From Telopea speciosissima (Eukaryota > Streptophyta > Magnoliopsida > Proteales > Proteaceae): DNA of 64,000 nucleotides. Below the pieces are notes generated by a model. It was given only the letters and a program-made list of their open reading frames with translations, ran no database searches and was not told the origin of the DNA. The stretch is taken from the NCBI RefSeq assembly GCF_018873765.1, contig NC_057924.1, positions 8,184,001-8,248,000 of the forward strand. The letters run 5' to 3'. Below are positions 33,691-45,688 of the stretch, piece by piece (the stretch's first letter is position 1; every line of letters begins with the position of its first letter). The translations under genes and the position numbers were made by a program.

Positions 33691-34353
33691 TCTAATTTTG
33701 GAAGTGTGGAGGCTGATATGTGAAATAATATCTTTGTGATAACAAGGTCATTCCAATACATTTCAATCCCACATAATCTTAGTTGCTTCTCATTTCTCCA
33801 TCCTACAATCTTTTCATTGAAATACTTGATCAGAGCAGAATAAAAATAAAATTTATTCTCATCAAATCCCTTAACCATGCAAGTCTTTTTTGACATAAAT
33901 TGAACTATGGAAAAACCTCTTTTTTGACATAAATTGAACCATGGAGAAAACTATTACCTCGAAAACTACTAATGCAATTCTTCCTAAGAAGCTAACTTAA
34001 TTAGCTCTTCCACAATCAAGCTATGCAAGGAATGCTCCGCCGGCAACGGTTGCTCAACTTGATGAATATAGGAGCAAACTCAAAGAGAGGATGTAGTTGA
34101 ACTCCCAAATTGAATTAGGGTTTCTCCTACCCTCTACATTCTTTATTTATTTATTTATTTATTTTTTTTTGGGGGGGGGGGGGGCGGGGAGGGGTAAAGG
34201 CTCTACTTCTCATATATAATGGAACCCAATCTTATTGATTTTCTAAAAAGATAGGATTCTCAATCCCTCCTTTCCATAATGTAAGATTCTTACAAAAAAA
34301 ACATTCCTAGATTGCTACGATATTGAGAAGAGGTAGGATCGCATTGGAATATC
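33691..34353. other. Right flank of the array, no recognised gene
   Basis: After the last unit there is AT-rich sequence with a G run at about 34,170-34,186. A minus-strand open frame at 33,666-33,896 has no family I recognise. Nothing else supported. Confidence 0.4.
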
Positions 34354-35370
34354 TGTTCGGGTTTTGGGTTTAAGCACTGGTTGGTTAAAGCATTACACCC
34401 TGTGTATCAAGTTTGGAATACCTTGGTTGCTGCCTCCAGTCAGTATTTATAGGAAAACTAGGGTTTAGGTCAGATGGGCTAATTATTAGATTGCCCCTCA
34501 CAGCCTGAGCCATAATACATGTAGGATTATATTAGAACATATAAAGGGATATTACCATAATACCCTTACAATATCTACCTAGAATATAATATTAATTCGA
34601 TAATATATTTAATCCCATGAAAGAATTTTCCAATATACACATCCAGATAATTGTAACACTAATATCCCAAAGAAATAATTAATTACTCATTAATCTCTCA
34701 TTAATCAATATTACATAATAAGTTTTTAAGGCATGTAGGTAAATTGCTACCTCACCCCAGTATGTCTTAAATTAATGTATAGAGATTCTGATTTCATGAT
34801 CGAATCATAAATTTTAATAATATAATATTAAATATATTAAATTAATTTTTAAATACATTTTTAATGATTTACATGCCATCGGATCTGGACTTCTATCCAA
34901 TCACATCTTGATAATCGCTCTCTATGATATTTTTCGAATAACTAGTGAATTCCATATTTAGCTTCTATTTCGTTCACGATCCAACACTACGAATTCAGTA
35001 CACCGATATATAATCATAAAGACATCTACTGTAGGTGTGCCAAAATCCATAATGTGTAGCCATAACGATAAGGATCTCTTAGGTCAAAGGACTAATTGCA
35101 AACTATTAACGAAAAATCATGTTCTTTATCAACTAACAACACTTGCAAGATTCATGTATGATTCAGTTCAATGTACGCACATACGTACACTCACACTTGT
35201 GTCTTTTGATCAATATTACAGAGCACATAGTTTGATGACCATATGATCATAGTGCCCAACAACGTCTCTAGCTTTGAACAAGTTAAAGGAAGAACAACCA
35301 CACATGTATACAATAATATAAAGCTTTAAAAGTACCATTTAGTTATTAATTTAATAACATATATCCAACA
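34354..35370 (-). mobile_element. LTR of a Copia-like retroelement fossil (minus strand)
   Basis: On the minus strand it starts TGTTGGATATATG and ends CCCGAACA. A TATA-type ctataaatac lies about 100 bp before its end, as in plant LTRs. Just outside its start, on the minus strand, acaagtgagaaat resembles the polypurine tract next to a 3' LTR. The outer five bases are atatc at the left and atttc at the right, so a solo LTR with a decayed duplication is the alternative. No coding part is seen. Confidence 0.6.
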
Positions 35371-35429
35371 ATTTCTCACTTGTACATCAAACCCATTACT
35401 TTGTTTACACATTCTCAACGAATAATTAT

Positions 35430-35575
35430 CACCTCCAATTTACGGGTACCTCCAATTCCTCTAATAGAAGGAGTGGACCCCACCTTGGGCAGTGTTCTTG
35501 GGCAAAGGTAGGGTGGTCATTTCCACCCCCATGTAAGGAATTGGAGGAATTGGAGGGGGCAGCGAATTGGAGGGG
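35430..35575. mobile_element. Foldback MITE with CCTCCAATT arms
   Basis: Left arm cacctccaattt..acctccaattcct, right arm aggaattggaggaattggag and a second ggagggg copy. The middle (gggcag..ggtagggtggtcattt) is like the middle of the foldback elements in the DUF26 array, which suggests one broad family. Confidence 0.65.
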
Positions 35576-35941
35576 ATAACGATTCCATTCTCAACACGTC
35601 TACATCATGGGTCAATCCCTTAATCAAGGGTCACATTCATCAAATTTCTTCCTCTCACTATTGAATATCTAGAAAAAGGTCTATATTGGTCACATGTCAA
35701 ATTTAAATAATAAAAGAAATTAACCATTTATCCTCTCATGTAATGGTAGAGAGATTGAACTTTGAGCATCACTACAAAATACATGAAACTTAACGTCCGG
35801 TCACTAATTAGGCTTACAAACAAGTTTAGCAGGCTTATTTAAACCTAAACTGATGAGCCCATCTTACTGGACCGACCCATTATTATTGATAGTCCACTGC
35901 AGCCACCAAAGGCTCGAATCCACTTTTACTGTGAGGTCTAC

Positions 35942-36355
35942 CTAGGGGTGTCAATCGGGTGGGTCGGGCCTAATCAGGCCTCCCCACTTTAGGACCTTGT
36001 ACCGTGACCAGCCTGTTTAAGTAATTGGGCCTTATATGCTAGGCATGGTCTTGTTTATAAACGATCGATCAGGTACTGATCGTTCAGGCTAGCTATAATC
36101 AGACTAAATGGGCCTTCGATCGGGCCTTAAACGGGCTAATGACACATTTATCTCTAAACGGGCCATGATCGGGCTTTAAACTTTTGGGCTGAAAAAATTG
36201 ACAGGGCTGTAAACATGTCGGGCGACCGTCAGACTGGATCCTTGGACCGGGAACAACCAACTGTTATTCGGGCCAGGCTCAAGCCCAACGTGTTTACTAA
36301 ACAGGCCTGGTCAGTCTCGGGTTTTCCCGGTCAGGCCTGCCGATGTGGCCACCCA
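35942..36355. mobile_element. hAT-like MITE with a TAGGGGTGTCAAT left end
   Basis: Starts taggggtgtcaatcggg; the interior is made of gggcc/cgggc motifs; the right end (gatgtggccaccca) is decayed and no target duplication is readable. Confidence 0.5.
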
Positions 36356-36582
36356 TCTTCAAAACTGTCTTTTTGATGGAAATGGCTACTGCGGTACTAC
36401 ATAACCATTAAGATGAAAAGTGTCATGTAATAGCTCCAGCCAAAAAGTAGTTAGCTCATGTGTTATTGCATTATATTCTAAAAGAAATGCCACACAAATC
36501 ATTGAATAATTTTGGAACCCCCGTATCCGAGTTCTATCCTGACTAATATATTTGGCATCTAATTTCAAATAGTATTTAAACA

Positions 36583-36976
36583 AGGGTAAATTACACGTCA
36601 CCCCCTGGTTTTCAAACGAAACTCAAATCATCCCTTAGTTTTTGAAAATAACAAAATCACTCCCTATATTAATAGACCCCAATATGACAAATTAGTTCTT
36701 ATCGTTAGTTTTATGTCGTTAAGTGATGATGTCAGCCAATTAAATAAATTTAAATCCCTAAACTACCCTTGACATCCAAACATAGATTTTGAAGGCCGGG
36801 TAGTATTATAAATTTAATTTTAATGTTTTAGTACAAGGGTAAAATAGTCCTTTCACACCAATAACTAATAGCAGACTAACACCGTTATTGTAGAGGGGGA
36901 CGGATGAGTATTTTCAAAAACCAGGGAGTGATTTGAATTTCGTTTGAAAACCAGGAGGTGACATGTAATTTACCCT
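36583..36976. mobile_element. Short Mutator-like MITE related to the elements in units A and D
   Basis: Left end agggtaaattacacgtcacc, right end the inverted ggaggtgacatgtaatttaccc. Flanked by tttaaaca at the left (36,575-36,582) and tttaaaca/ttaaaca at the right. The subterminal block (aactaatagcagactaacac) is shared with the 1.7-2.0 kb elements of A and D, so this is a short internal-deletion relative. Confidence 0.75.
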
Positions 36977-37375
36977 TTAAACAGATATTTACTTTAAGCC
37001 TTTGAATTTGAATCTTAATCCCGACTAATTTCTATACAAAATATGTATTAATATTATTTAAGGATGATGTTTTTTGTCGGAGCGAATGGCTTACATCAGC
37101 ACGACAAATGGCTTACAGCAGCAGCACTCCTCTGTGTCTATCTCTTTCCTCCCCAGGAAAAAAGATAAGTACGAAGTCGCGATCTTGTGGATCATCACCC
37201 TCCACACCCATCCAATTAAGCCTACCAATTGACAAGAAAGCATGGCCTTGTGATGATAACAAGTCTAAGGATAAAGTTTTTTTCTTTTGATAACAAGTCT
37301 AAGAATAAAGTCATTGCTCATATTATAACACCTTATTCCAAGGCTTCATATTCTCCAAAGATGGCAATGGGGAGG

Positions 37376-37636
37376 TTGTGGTAGGACAAGATCAGGTTTG
37401 AGTTGGGGTAGACTACTTTAGCCACACCTACACACAATGCACTTCGAAATGGAGTTGGTCTAGGTTAGGCTAAACTCTACACCCAACTTCTAAATCTTGG
37501 TTTTGTGGTAGGACAAGATCAGGTTTGAGTGGGGGTAGACTACTTTAGCCACACCTACACACAATGCACTTCTAAATGGAGTTGGTCTAGGTTAGGCTAA
37601 ACTCTACACCCAACTTCTAAATCTTGTTTTCGTGGT
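37376..37636. repeat. 127 bp tandem duplication
   Basis: Two copies, about 37,376-37,502 and 37,503-37,629, almost identical, starting ttgtggtaggacaagatcag. The start of a third copy (ttttcgtgg) follows. No coding content seen. Confidence 0.93.
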
Positions 37637-39380
37637 CAGTTTCGGTCAAGTTCGAAATTGAGACGTATCGAATCTCGTTTTGAGTTTTCGATACTGGGTT
37701 TCGACCCTAGGCTTCCTTGTGTTGAAATTTTATGTTGGGTTTTGTTTCGTTCAAGCCCGAAACCAAGACAATTCGGAGATTTCGGTCAATTTCATTCAAC
37801 ATTTAACTCATATTCTACTGGTGTGGTTTCCTAATCACAAAATTGACAGAACATTTGCATCATAATGATGTCCACCCAAGCTAAACCCAAGCCTAATTAT
37901 TTTTAATATAGAGACAAAATTGATGAAGGGATGACCAATTTCAACTCTCCATTAATGGAGTAATAGTGAAATAATTAAATTAATAAATTATAATTCTTTC
38001 CACTTCAGTAAAGCCAAGTGCCAACATAGGAATTTAAAAACTCTACTTCAGAGAAGATGAAGACAATACGATTGCAACATGTTACCGCGAATGTCCAAAG
38101 ATTGACAGCGACTTCCACCTATATAAGATATGAGAGAGAGAGAGAGAGAGAGCAGTGGAATGGGCCCAATGGGCCAGGTTATGGAAAACCCTGGCTTAAC
38201 TAGGGTTCCGAAGGGCTCAGTCCAGGTCAAGCCAGGTCTGATCGGATCCGGTCCAGGTCAGGCTGGACCAGGGATATAGTTCATAATAATGGCACCAGTA
38301 TCGATCATCGTCAGCGATACCAAATTTGATGTTGATATGTATCGGCTTTATTGGGCCGATAATGGACGAAAACATCATTTTTTTTTTCAACAAAAGAATG
38401 GGTGTTCATATTGTATCAGCCGATCTGTATTGATCAGACATCAATATCAATCATAGTCGATATCGATACAAATCGAATAATACAGCCAACTCAATACCGA
38501 TTCCTAAACCATGGGTTGGACCTGAAATATTCAATGGGGTTGATTTTTTTATTTCTTTTTTTCTTTTTTCCTTTTAATTTGGTAGAAAGAAGGATAAATA
38601 AGTCATGAGAGGTTTTAATGATAGAGAGAGATACCTAACATTTTCGTGTTCCTTTCATGTAGCTATTATAAATGTAGGATCAAGTTTTTCTTCTCATTCA
38701 CCACAGGACTTCAGATGCGCACGAAAGAATATTGGGAAGGTATTTGGAGAACATATTAAAATCCTATAGGTATTTGTGAACCCTATGATAGTGTGGTGAA
38801 AGAAAACTTTCTCCATTCGTCCCAAGAATAGACAAAGTAGTTGATTTAAATCTTGATCTATCAATCCAATAGTTAGAATTATTTACATCAACCTATATAC
38901 CTACTACATAGTTCTCGGAAAGAAATCATGTGTCATATACTAAGAAAATCCTGGAATCTCTTTATATTCAAATGGTAATCAGTTTGGGAAGATTTTGCAA
39001 GAAAGATTTGCCTGATACATAAGATTCTTGTGGTCACATGCTGTTTAAACATTTTCTTTCATTTGCAACTCAATGTGAATCAAAAAAATATGGATTTATT
39101 TATTATTTTATGTTGATATAAAAAGAAGCCATGGATGAATACAAACAAAGACTGGAAAGGCAAATGTTAGCTTTAAAGTGAAGATCAGACACATCAAGGT
39201 GGGATATATGCAATAGGGATTTCATGAACTACTTTACAGTTTACAATGTGTAAAGCTAAAAGATAATTGGATTGGTCAATTAATTAAAAATTTGTCTAAA
39301 TGGAGATTGTTTAAATAACACCTCTATAAATGTATTTAGAATTTGACACTTTATAGTGATCATTCCTAGTTTTAATTCCA
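37637..39380. other. Intergenic DNA, repetitive
   Basis: Holds degenerate 'tatcggccgata' and 'ccaggtcaggctgg' repeats and an AG run near 38,132-38,150. No gene recognised. Confidence 0.4.
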
Positions 39381-39389
39381 AAAGTTCTT

Positions 39390-39867
39390 TTGCTAAGCAT
39401 TCTCAACTATGCCATTAGCCGAAGTACATGCTCTTCATCTGAGTTGGCATTCATGGCCAAGTTATTTGCTTTAGAATTTCTTTGGACTTCAAAATCAAAG
39501 AATAAAAATCCCCTACTTATTTGCACTTCTTGGTCTACCCCCCCCCCCCCCTCATTTGGTTTTGTTAAAATCAATGTTGATGGGGTTAGTCATGGAATCC
39601 TGGTCTTTCTGGCCTAGGAGGCATGGGTCGAGATGACACTGGGGGTTTTCCATTAAGCCTCTCCTCAGATGTAGAAAGCAATTTTGCATGTGTAACTGAG
39701 GCGTTGGCAGTTCGCAAAGCCCTATTGGTGTCACGTGAGCTCGGTATCTCCAAAAACTGTATTGAAAGTGAAAGTCTTCTCATTATCTCGATCCTGAAAA
39801 GCCAATGCCAAAGCATCCCTTGGCATACTCAGTTCATTATTGTGGACTGTCTTCTTCTATGGACCTC
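39390..39867 (+). mobile_element. LINE RNase H remnant
   Basis: Two frames give KINVDGVSHG, then a break, then VTEALAVRKALLVSRELGIS and IESESLLIISIL, the pattern of a plant LINE RNase H domain like the one at 1620-2105. A C run (39,540-39,551) precedes it. The remnant is broken and is cut at the right by a CACTA terminus. Confidence 0.7.
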
Positions 39868-40310
39868 CACTACAAGAAATTGGGTCTACGACGGTGTTTT
39901 TAAACGCAGCTATAGATCCAAAAAACGCCGTTGTATTATATGACTTGTATTATATGACGGCGTTTATACTTTGTGCCACAAAAATGTCGGCAAAGGTTCC
40001 GCCGTTTTTGTACAACGGCGTTTTTTGAGAATGACTATGTATGTGCCTTCATTGCGGCGTTTTCTAATAAACGACGTGGAAAATGTCCTACAACGACGTT
40101 TTTTGGAAGTGTCACGGTAGGTACTGAATTTCTAATTGTTGCGACGTTTATAGTAAATGCCGGGACAAGTACACTAAAACGACGTTTATAAAAGTGTTGT
40201 TGTAGGCAACAACTTTTTAATATTGCGGAATTTATCAATAAATGCTAGTAAATGTGTCCTCGCTTTTTGTTTTTGTCGACATTTTTAAAAACGCCGCTAT
40301 ATGTGATATT
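39868..40310 (+). mobile_element. CACTA (En/Spm) element terminus with subterminal repeats
   Basis: Starts with the diagnostic cactacaagaaattggg. The next 440 bases repeat variants of acggcgtttt, acgacgttt and gcggcgtttt in both orientations, as expected of subterminal transposase-binding repeats. The opposite end (ttcttgtagtg) was not found in the window, so the right limit of the element is unknown and it may be truncated. It lies inside the LINE RNase H remnant. Confidence 0.75.
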
Positions 40311-40541
40311 TTTTTTTTTTTAAAACAGCTTTTGTATCTAATCCATTAACCTGTTTCAAATATAACAGATTCATCATGCCACCTATTTCATATATAATAC
40401 ATTCATTCATATTAATCTTTGCAATCACTTGTTTCATATAGAACACATTAATCCCACAAAATAATGGTTTTACTAATGCCAAGATAAATTGAACTATGTA
40501 AAATATCCATTAAACATTAAATAAAAACAATGCCTAAAGTA

Positions 40542-40715
40542 CTAAGGTTTCGATACTGCAAAAAGACGAGATCCCCTCCTACACAAAATCCATAGTTCTA
40601 AGGTTCCGATACTACAAAAAGACAAAAGACCCCCTCCTACACAAAATCCATAGTGCTAAGGTTCCGATACTGCAAAAAAACACAAAGAGACCCCCTTCTA
40701 TACAAAATTCATAAC
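40542..40715. repeat. Three tandem repeats of about 57 bp
   Basis: Each begins ctaaggtt(t/c)cgatact and includes cctcctacacaaaatccata. May belong to the interior of the CACTA element. Confidence 0.85.
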
Positions 40716-41247
40716 CTAATTAGTAAAGAAAATAAAATCAGTTCATGGATCTCTGAAGCCACCAAAGTTATACTCCCAGTGAGGAAACCAAGCCCAAAAG
40801 TGAAATTCCAAGACCTGAACTCCATCTCCACCCTACACAAAACCATCAAATTGCAATATAAACTAATTAGTAAAATCGAAGGTGACAAGAGGTATGCACA
40901 AGTACCAATAACTAAGTAAACAAAAAATTATGGGGACAAATAAACAAATTTAATTCAAAGATCTTCTGTACAACCAAAAAATAATAGCTAAACAAGGATA
41001 CAGATAATTCAACTTGTATCACTAGATAAAACTTGTCATGATTATCATATTCTTTACTTCTTGGCTTTTGTTTTCAATGATTTTCATAGGAATATTTAGA
41101 TATGGAAGAGAAAAAGTTGATCCTTCCTCCTCTACTAAATAACCCAAATCCATTTTCTCCACATCAGCATAGATAATCACCAATCACATTTAACCAAGAG
41201 ATAAGTGGCTTCAATAAAGATAAGGACCCAATTCAGATGGGCCACAG

Positions 41248-41972
41248 TGTCATAGTCACCAAATGATAAGGGCCTAAGCAATATATTAACTATAAGGAAT
41301 CCACCCATGACCTACCCCACTCTTTGTATCTTTATAGGACTAGCTTTTTAATATTTCTGAATAAACAATCTAATCAACCATCCTTCACTGGCTTGTATAA
41401 ATAAAACCTCTTGACAGATCTTTACACTCAAACTCACACTCAAAGCCTTGAATTGTGCAACTTTCCTTGATGTTCTTAACTGGCTAATTAATTACTACCT
41501 CCTAACTTGTCTATTTCAAACCACAGTTTGTTTATTTCCTTGTGGTTTGCTCTGAAGTGATTGAAATAATGATACTGTAAGATAGGAGATATGGCTTAAT
41601 TGACTGCAATTCAGTAATTTTAATTATTCTGTTAGAAGGAGTGTCATAGTCATCAAATGATAAGGGCCTAAGCAATATATTAACTATAAGAATCCACCAT
41701 GCCTACCTTTGTATCTTTATAGGACTAGCTTTTAATATTTTGAATAAACAATCTAATCAACCATCCTTCACTGCGTATAAATAAAACCTCTTGAGATCTT
41801 TACACTCAAAGCCTTGAATTGTGCAACTTTCCTTGGTGTTCTTACTAATTAATTACTACCTCCTAATTTGTCTATTTCAAACCATAGTTTGTTTAAGATT
41901 GAAATAATGATACTATAAGATAGGAGATAGCTTAATTGATGCAATTGAGTAATTTTAATTATTCTATTAGAA
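41248..41972. repeat. Tandem duplication of about 390 bp, second copy shrunken
   Basis: Copy 1 is about 41,248-41,637 and copy 2 about 41,638-41,972. Copy 2 has few base changes but more than ten small losses, mostly of 1-5 bases. Both contain gtataaataaaacctctt, a good TATA-type sequence, with no recognisable gene downstream. Confidence 0.85.
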
Positions 41973-42184
41973 GAACATTCCTTCAACATATTTCAGCGCT
42001 ACTGAATTGCTTTCTGAAGTCTATACTGATATAAGAGACATTTTTAAGCTTTATTTACCAACACTAATTGGTGCTTAACATGACAATTATAAGAAAATCT
42101 TGAATTTAGGACTATTTATACCCACATTGGGCAAAGAGTCTCCAATCAGCTGTCTCTTAATTACAGTAGTACAAGAAGACCTTA

Positions 42185-43500
42185 GGGCGTGTTTGATTGA
42201 AGGTTTTAGACGAGTCAAATTCCGTTGAATCTAGATTCTATTTTTTTTTTTCTTGTTTGGTTTCTCGGAACACTGTTTCATGTTTGAATCCGCAAATCCA
42301 CATGAGTCCACATTTAAGGTTATATTAGGAATCCAATAGAATTCACCCCTTGGGGTAAATTTAGCAATGAATCCACGCGAGTCCACCTTCGCTGTTTCTC
42401 TCTCTCTCTCCCTCTCTTGATTCTTGTTCTCCATACCAGTCATCTTTTGAATTGGATTTCTTAGTATGGAAGAATAAGATCTGACTTTATCTTTGTTTTC
42501 TTCTCCCTCTTCTGTCCATGTCAATGGCGAGCCTTCAGGTTCTGCTCCCTCCTCTTCTTCTTCTTTGTCATCTAAGACCTTGCAGGAAGAAGAGAACCAT
42601 AATGATCAGATTTGGGAAGATGGAACTACGATCAATCTGCAGGAATTTAAGTAGAAAGGAAGATGGGAAAAAAAAAAATAAACAAAGTTTCAGAAGAAGA
42701 AGAGACTTGGAACTAGGTATAAAAGAAAGGAGATTCAGATTTGGAAATTGGGGATTTCAGTCGATTTCTTCTTCTTCCCTTTTTTTTTTTTTTTTTTTTT
42801 TTGTGGGGGCGGAATAGGGGCCAATAATTATTCTAATTTCTAGTTTTCTACCTTGCTTCGATTTGTACTCTTCGATCTCAGAATAATGGCACATTCTAAT
42901 GTTGTAAGGTGCTCCCCCATTCCTTCCAAGCCTCATTCGTGACCCTCCACCGGCACACGGTTTCTTATCTTCCATTCTATTTCCCTTCTATTAAGGTATT
43001 TTTAATAAGGATATATACACACATTGTATTCTATTCAATGTAGAATTCTGTTTTCTATGATTTTCTTTCTTAACAAGATGAGATTAAGAGGTTCAAAGAA
43101 AAGAAGAGTGGGAAGTAGCAATAGTGTTTCTTCCTCTGGAGAAATATCTTCTCTTTCAGTATAACATGCTACGAATTTGGGAATGTACAATGGCTGATCC
43201 ATATCTCGTACAGAAATTTTCAATCTTTATTTGGTAGAAACTTACTACTTAATTAGCTAAGTTTATTTCTAATTGTTAATGTCATAGAGGACAATGGAGT
43301 GTTGTTACTTCACTTTCATATAGATTCAAGATGAATCCAACTGACAGACTCAGGATAATCAAACAGTTTTATAAATAGATTCAGGATGATTCCAACTAAT
43401 AGACTCAAGGTAACTAAACAGTTTTTTTATCTCAACTATGAATCCACATGAATCAGATATCTAAATCTGACTCATCTGACACCTTCAACCAAACACGTCC
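42185..43500. mobile_element. PIF/Harbinger-like non-autonomous element, 1316 bp
   Basis: Left end gggcgtgtttgattgaaggt and right end the inverted accttcaaccaaacacgtcc, bounded by tta on both sides (42,182-42,184 and 43,501-43,503). TTA duplications and GG..GTGTTTGG ends are typical of the superfamily. The interior holds tgaatccacatgagtcc-type repeats and a T run, but no transposase. Confidence 0.85.
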
Positions 43501-44078
43501 TTAGATTCCTTTAGTATTCAAACCCAAACAGAATCCATATGGTTATCCAACAACTCCCCCCCCCCCCCCCCCCCTTTCCACGAACTTCCCATTCATTTTG
43601 CCTTGTACTTTGATGCTTAAAGGGTTTGTTTCCCTAGAGGCTTTTGTTAAAATTCAAGATTCTCCCCCCAACCCCCAAAAAAAAATTTGATTGTCCTCCA
43701 ACTTCCAAACGATAGTGCTATTTAAAAAGAAGTTTTGTCACTTGTGAGCCACATAAGATGGTGACAATTTATTGATTAAATCAAACCCTTATCCTTGTAG
43801 GACAGAGAAAATAAATAGAAAAAAAAATGTGTGAACTGACCTGGGCCACAAGCTTCCTGTAAGTTGCCTCTCCCACTATAAGAGACATTCCCTTATATTT
43901 ATTCAAACTCTCATGCTTTGAATTTATTTTATAATTTCTTAAAAAAAACAAACAAACTTTCACATCTCTTCCTTCCCCGGTAAAGTGAATCATTTCATAT
44001 AAAAATGAGAGACAGATAGTAGTAGTGCAGCCTCCCCGGACTATTCAAGAATCTTTTTCCTTTTTTTCTACTATTTTC

Positions 44079-44500
44079 TAGGCCTGTAAACGGATTGGAT
44101 TCGGCTCGGATACGAATCAGATGTAAACGGATGCAGATATTTCCTGATCGAATACGAATATCTCTAAACGGATTCGAATGAGTTCAAATGCGGATCGAAT
44201 TTGGATTTTCGACCATCCATTTACACCTCTGCCTTGTGTAACCCGAACCTTCCTCCCCCTAATGGATACAATTCACTCTCAATCCATAATTTTAGATCAT
44301 GATTCTCTTCTCCTCATATTCTAGAACCTATTGAATCTTCAAAAACCCTCAAGATCGTTATTTACTTAAGTATTCGGATTAAGATTTTTATCAGAATATT
44401 TGGATTTTTTTTTCAGATATCTCTAATCGAATACAGATACCCTTAAATAGATATGGACGAGAATCGAATTCAGATTTTCGATTATCCATTTACAACCTTA
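44079..44500. mobile_element. hAT-type MITE (TAGG-TGTAAACGGAT family)
   Basis: Starts taggcctgtaaacgg, ends atttacaacctta, flanked by ctattttc and ctattttt (8 bp with one change). Same family as the elements upstream of the DUF26 genes. Confidence 0.75.
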
Positions 44501-44919
44501 CTATTTTTCGTTGCCATCTGGGCACATCTTACAGGGGTATCCCATTACCTTTTTTGTGACTTATTTAGGTAAAGAGGTTGACAGGAGCCTCTTTTGCCAC
44601 TTGTCAAATCAATATTAAGGGAACACATGTAAAACGTACACTCCATTAGGAAAGACATTTTTATTTTTGTTTGTCCATTTGCTGTCTCTGTTCATTGAAT
44701 CCCCCTATCGTAGGATTCTTATTTTATGGGATAAAAGACACAAGGCTGCCGCAAAATGATCGCTTGAACATACAAAAATGACTAGATAAGCTGCAGTCAT
44801 TTCGTGTCCCTTTGTCTAAGGGTAGGGGCGGCGTTTACTATGCGATCGAATGACGTTCTTTTTTTATAATTATAATATTGAGCCTGTTTTTGAATTTGCA
44901 GCTCTCTTTTGGATTCATG

Positions 44920-45039
44920 TTCTCTGTGCCGTGGCGCAAGCTGCGCCTAGACATATGGGTCTGCCACTTAGGAGGACAGGGTGATCATTGTGCTCACCCC
45001 CATTTGTCTAGGCTCAGTCTGCACCCCCGGCATAGAGAA
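44920..45039. mobile_element. Small foldback MITE
   Basis: ttctctgtgccg..cgcctagaca pairs with tgtctaggctc..cggcatagagaa. Middle aggacagggtgatcattgtg recalls the other foldback elements. Confidence 0.6.
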
Positions 45040-45068
45040 TATTCTCCTTTTTCTTTTATACTTATAAC

Positions 45069-45680
45069 TAGGGGTGTCAATACCCAACCTGAATCGATGA
45101 AATCGGTCCAAATCAATCCGAACGAGCCCGGATCACATCGGACCGAACTCTTAATGGTTCAGTTCGGTTTGTGGATCTAGAAAGGTAAACGTTTGGTTTG
45201 GTTTGGACTAGTTCGACGGTGCACCAGTAGCCCAAACCGTTAAGCCTGAACCCAAATCGAACCGACCTAACCCGATAAATGAGTAAATCAGTAAATACCT
45301 AATGCCCCATTGTCCCATAAATGTGTTGTGATAGTTTCTCACTTTATCTCATATCCTTTGTTAGTGATTACCCAACCAATTGTATCCATAGGTCATAGGA
45401 CATAGGATACAAAGATGCATTGTATTTGAAATATTTTATGTACTTAAAAGAGAAAGAGAAGAAAAATTAGCACTAACCGGACCTTACTAGTTATATAAAA
45501 TCGGTACCAAATCGAATCCAAACCGATATCAACCCGTTATCATAAACCGAAACCGATACGAAACCAAACCGCATCGAAACCGAAACCACACCGAAACCGA
45601 ATATTTCTTAATGGTTTGGTTTCGGTTTATAAAAGTCACATCGAAATCGAAAAGCCCGAACCGGCCCATTGACACCCCTA
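45069..45680. mobile_element. hAT-type MITE with perfect TAGGGGTGTCAAT termini
   Basis: 13 bp perfect inverted ends, TAGGGGTGTCAAT and ATTGACACCCCTA, and a perfect 8 bp target duplication cttataac (45,061-45,068 and 45,681-45,688). Interior rich in aaccgaaaccg and its inverse. No open transposase. Confidence 0.9.
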
Positions 45681-45688
45681 CTTATAAC

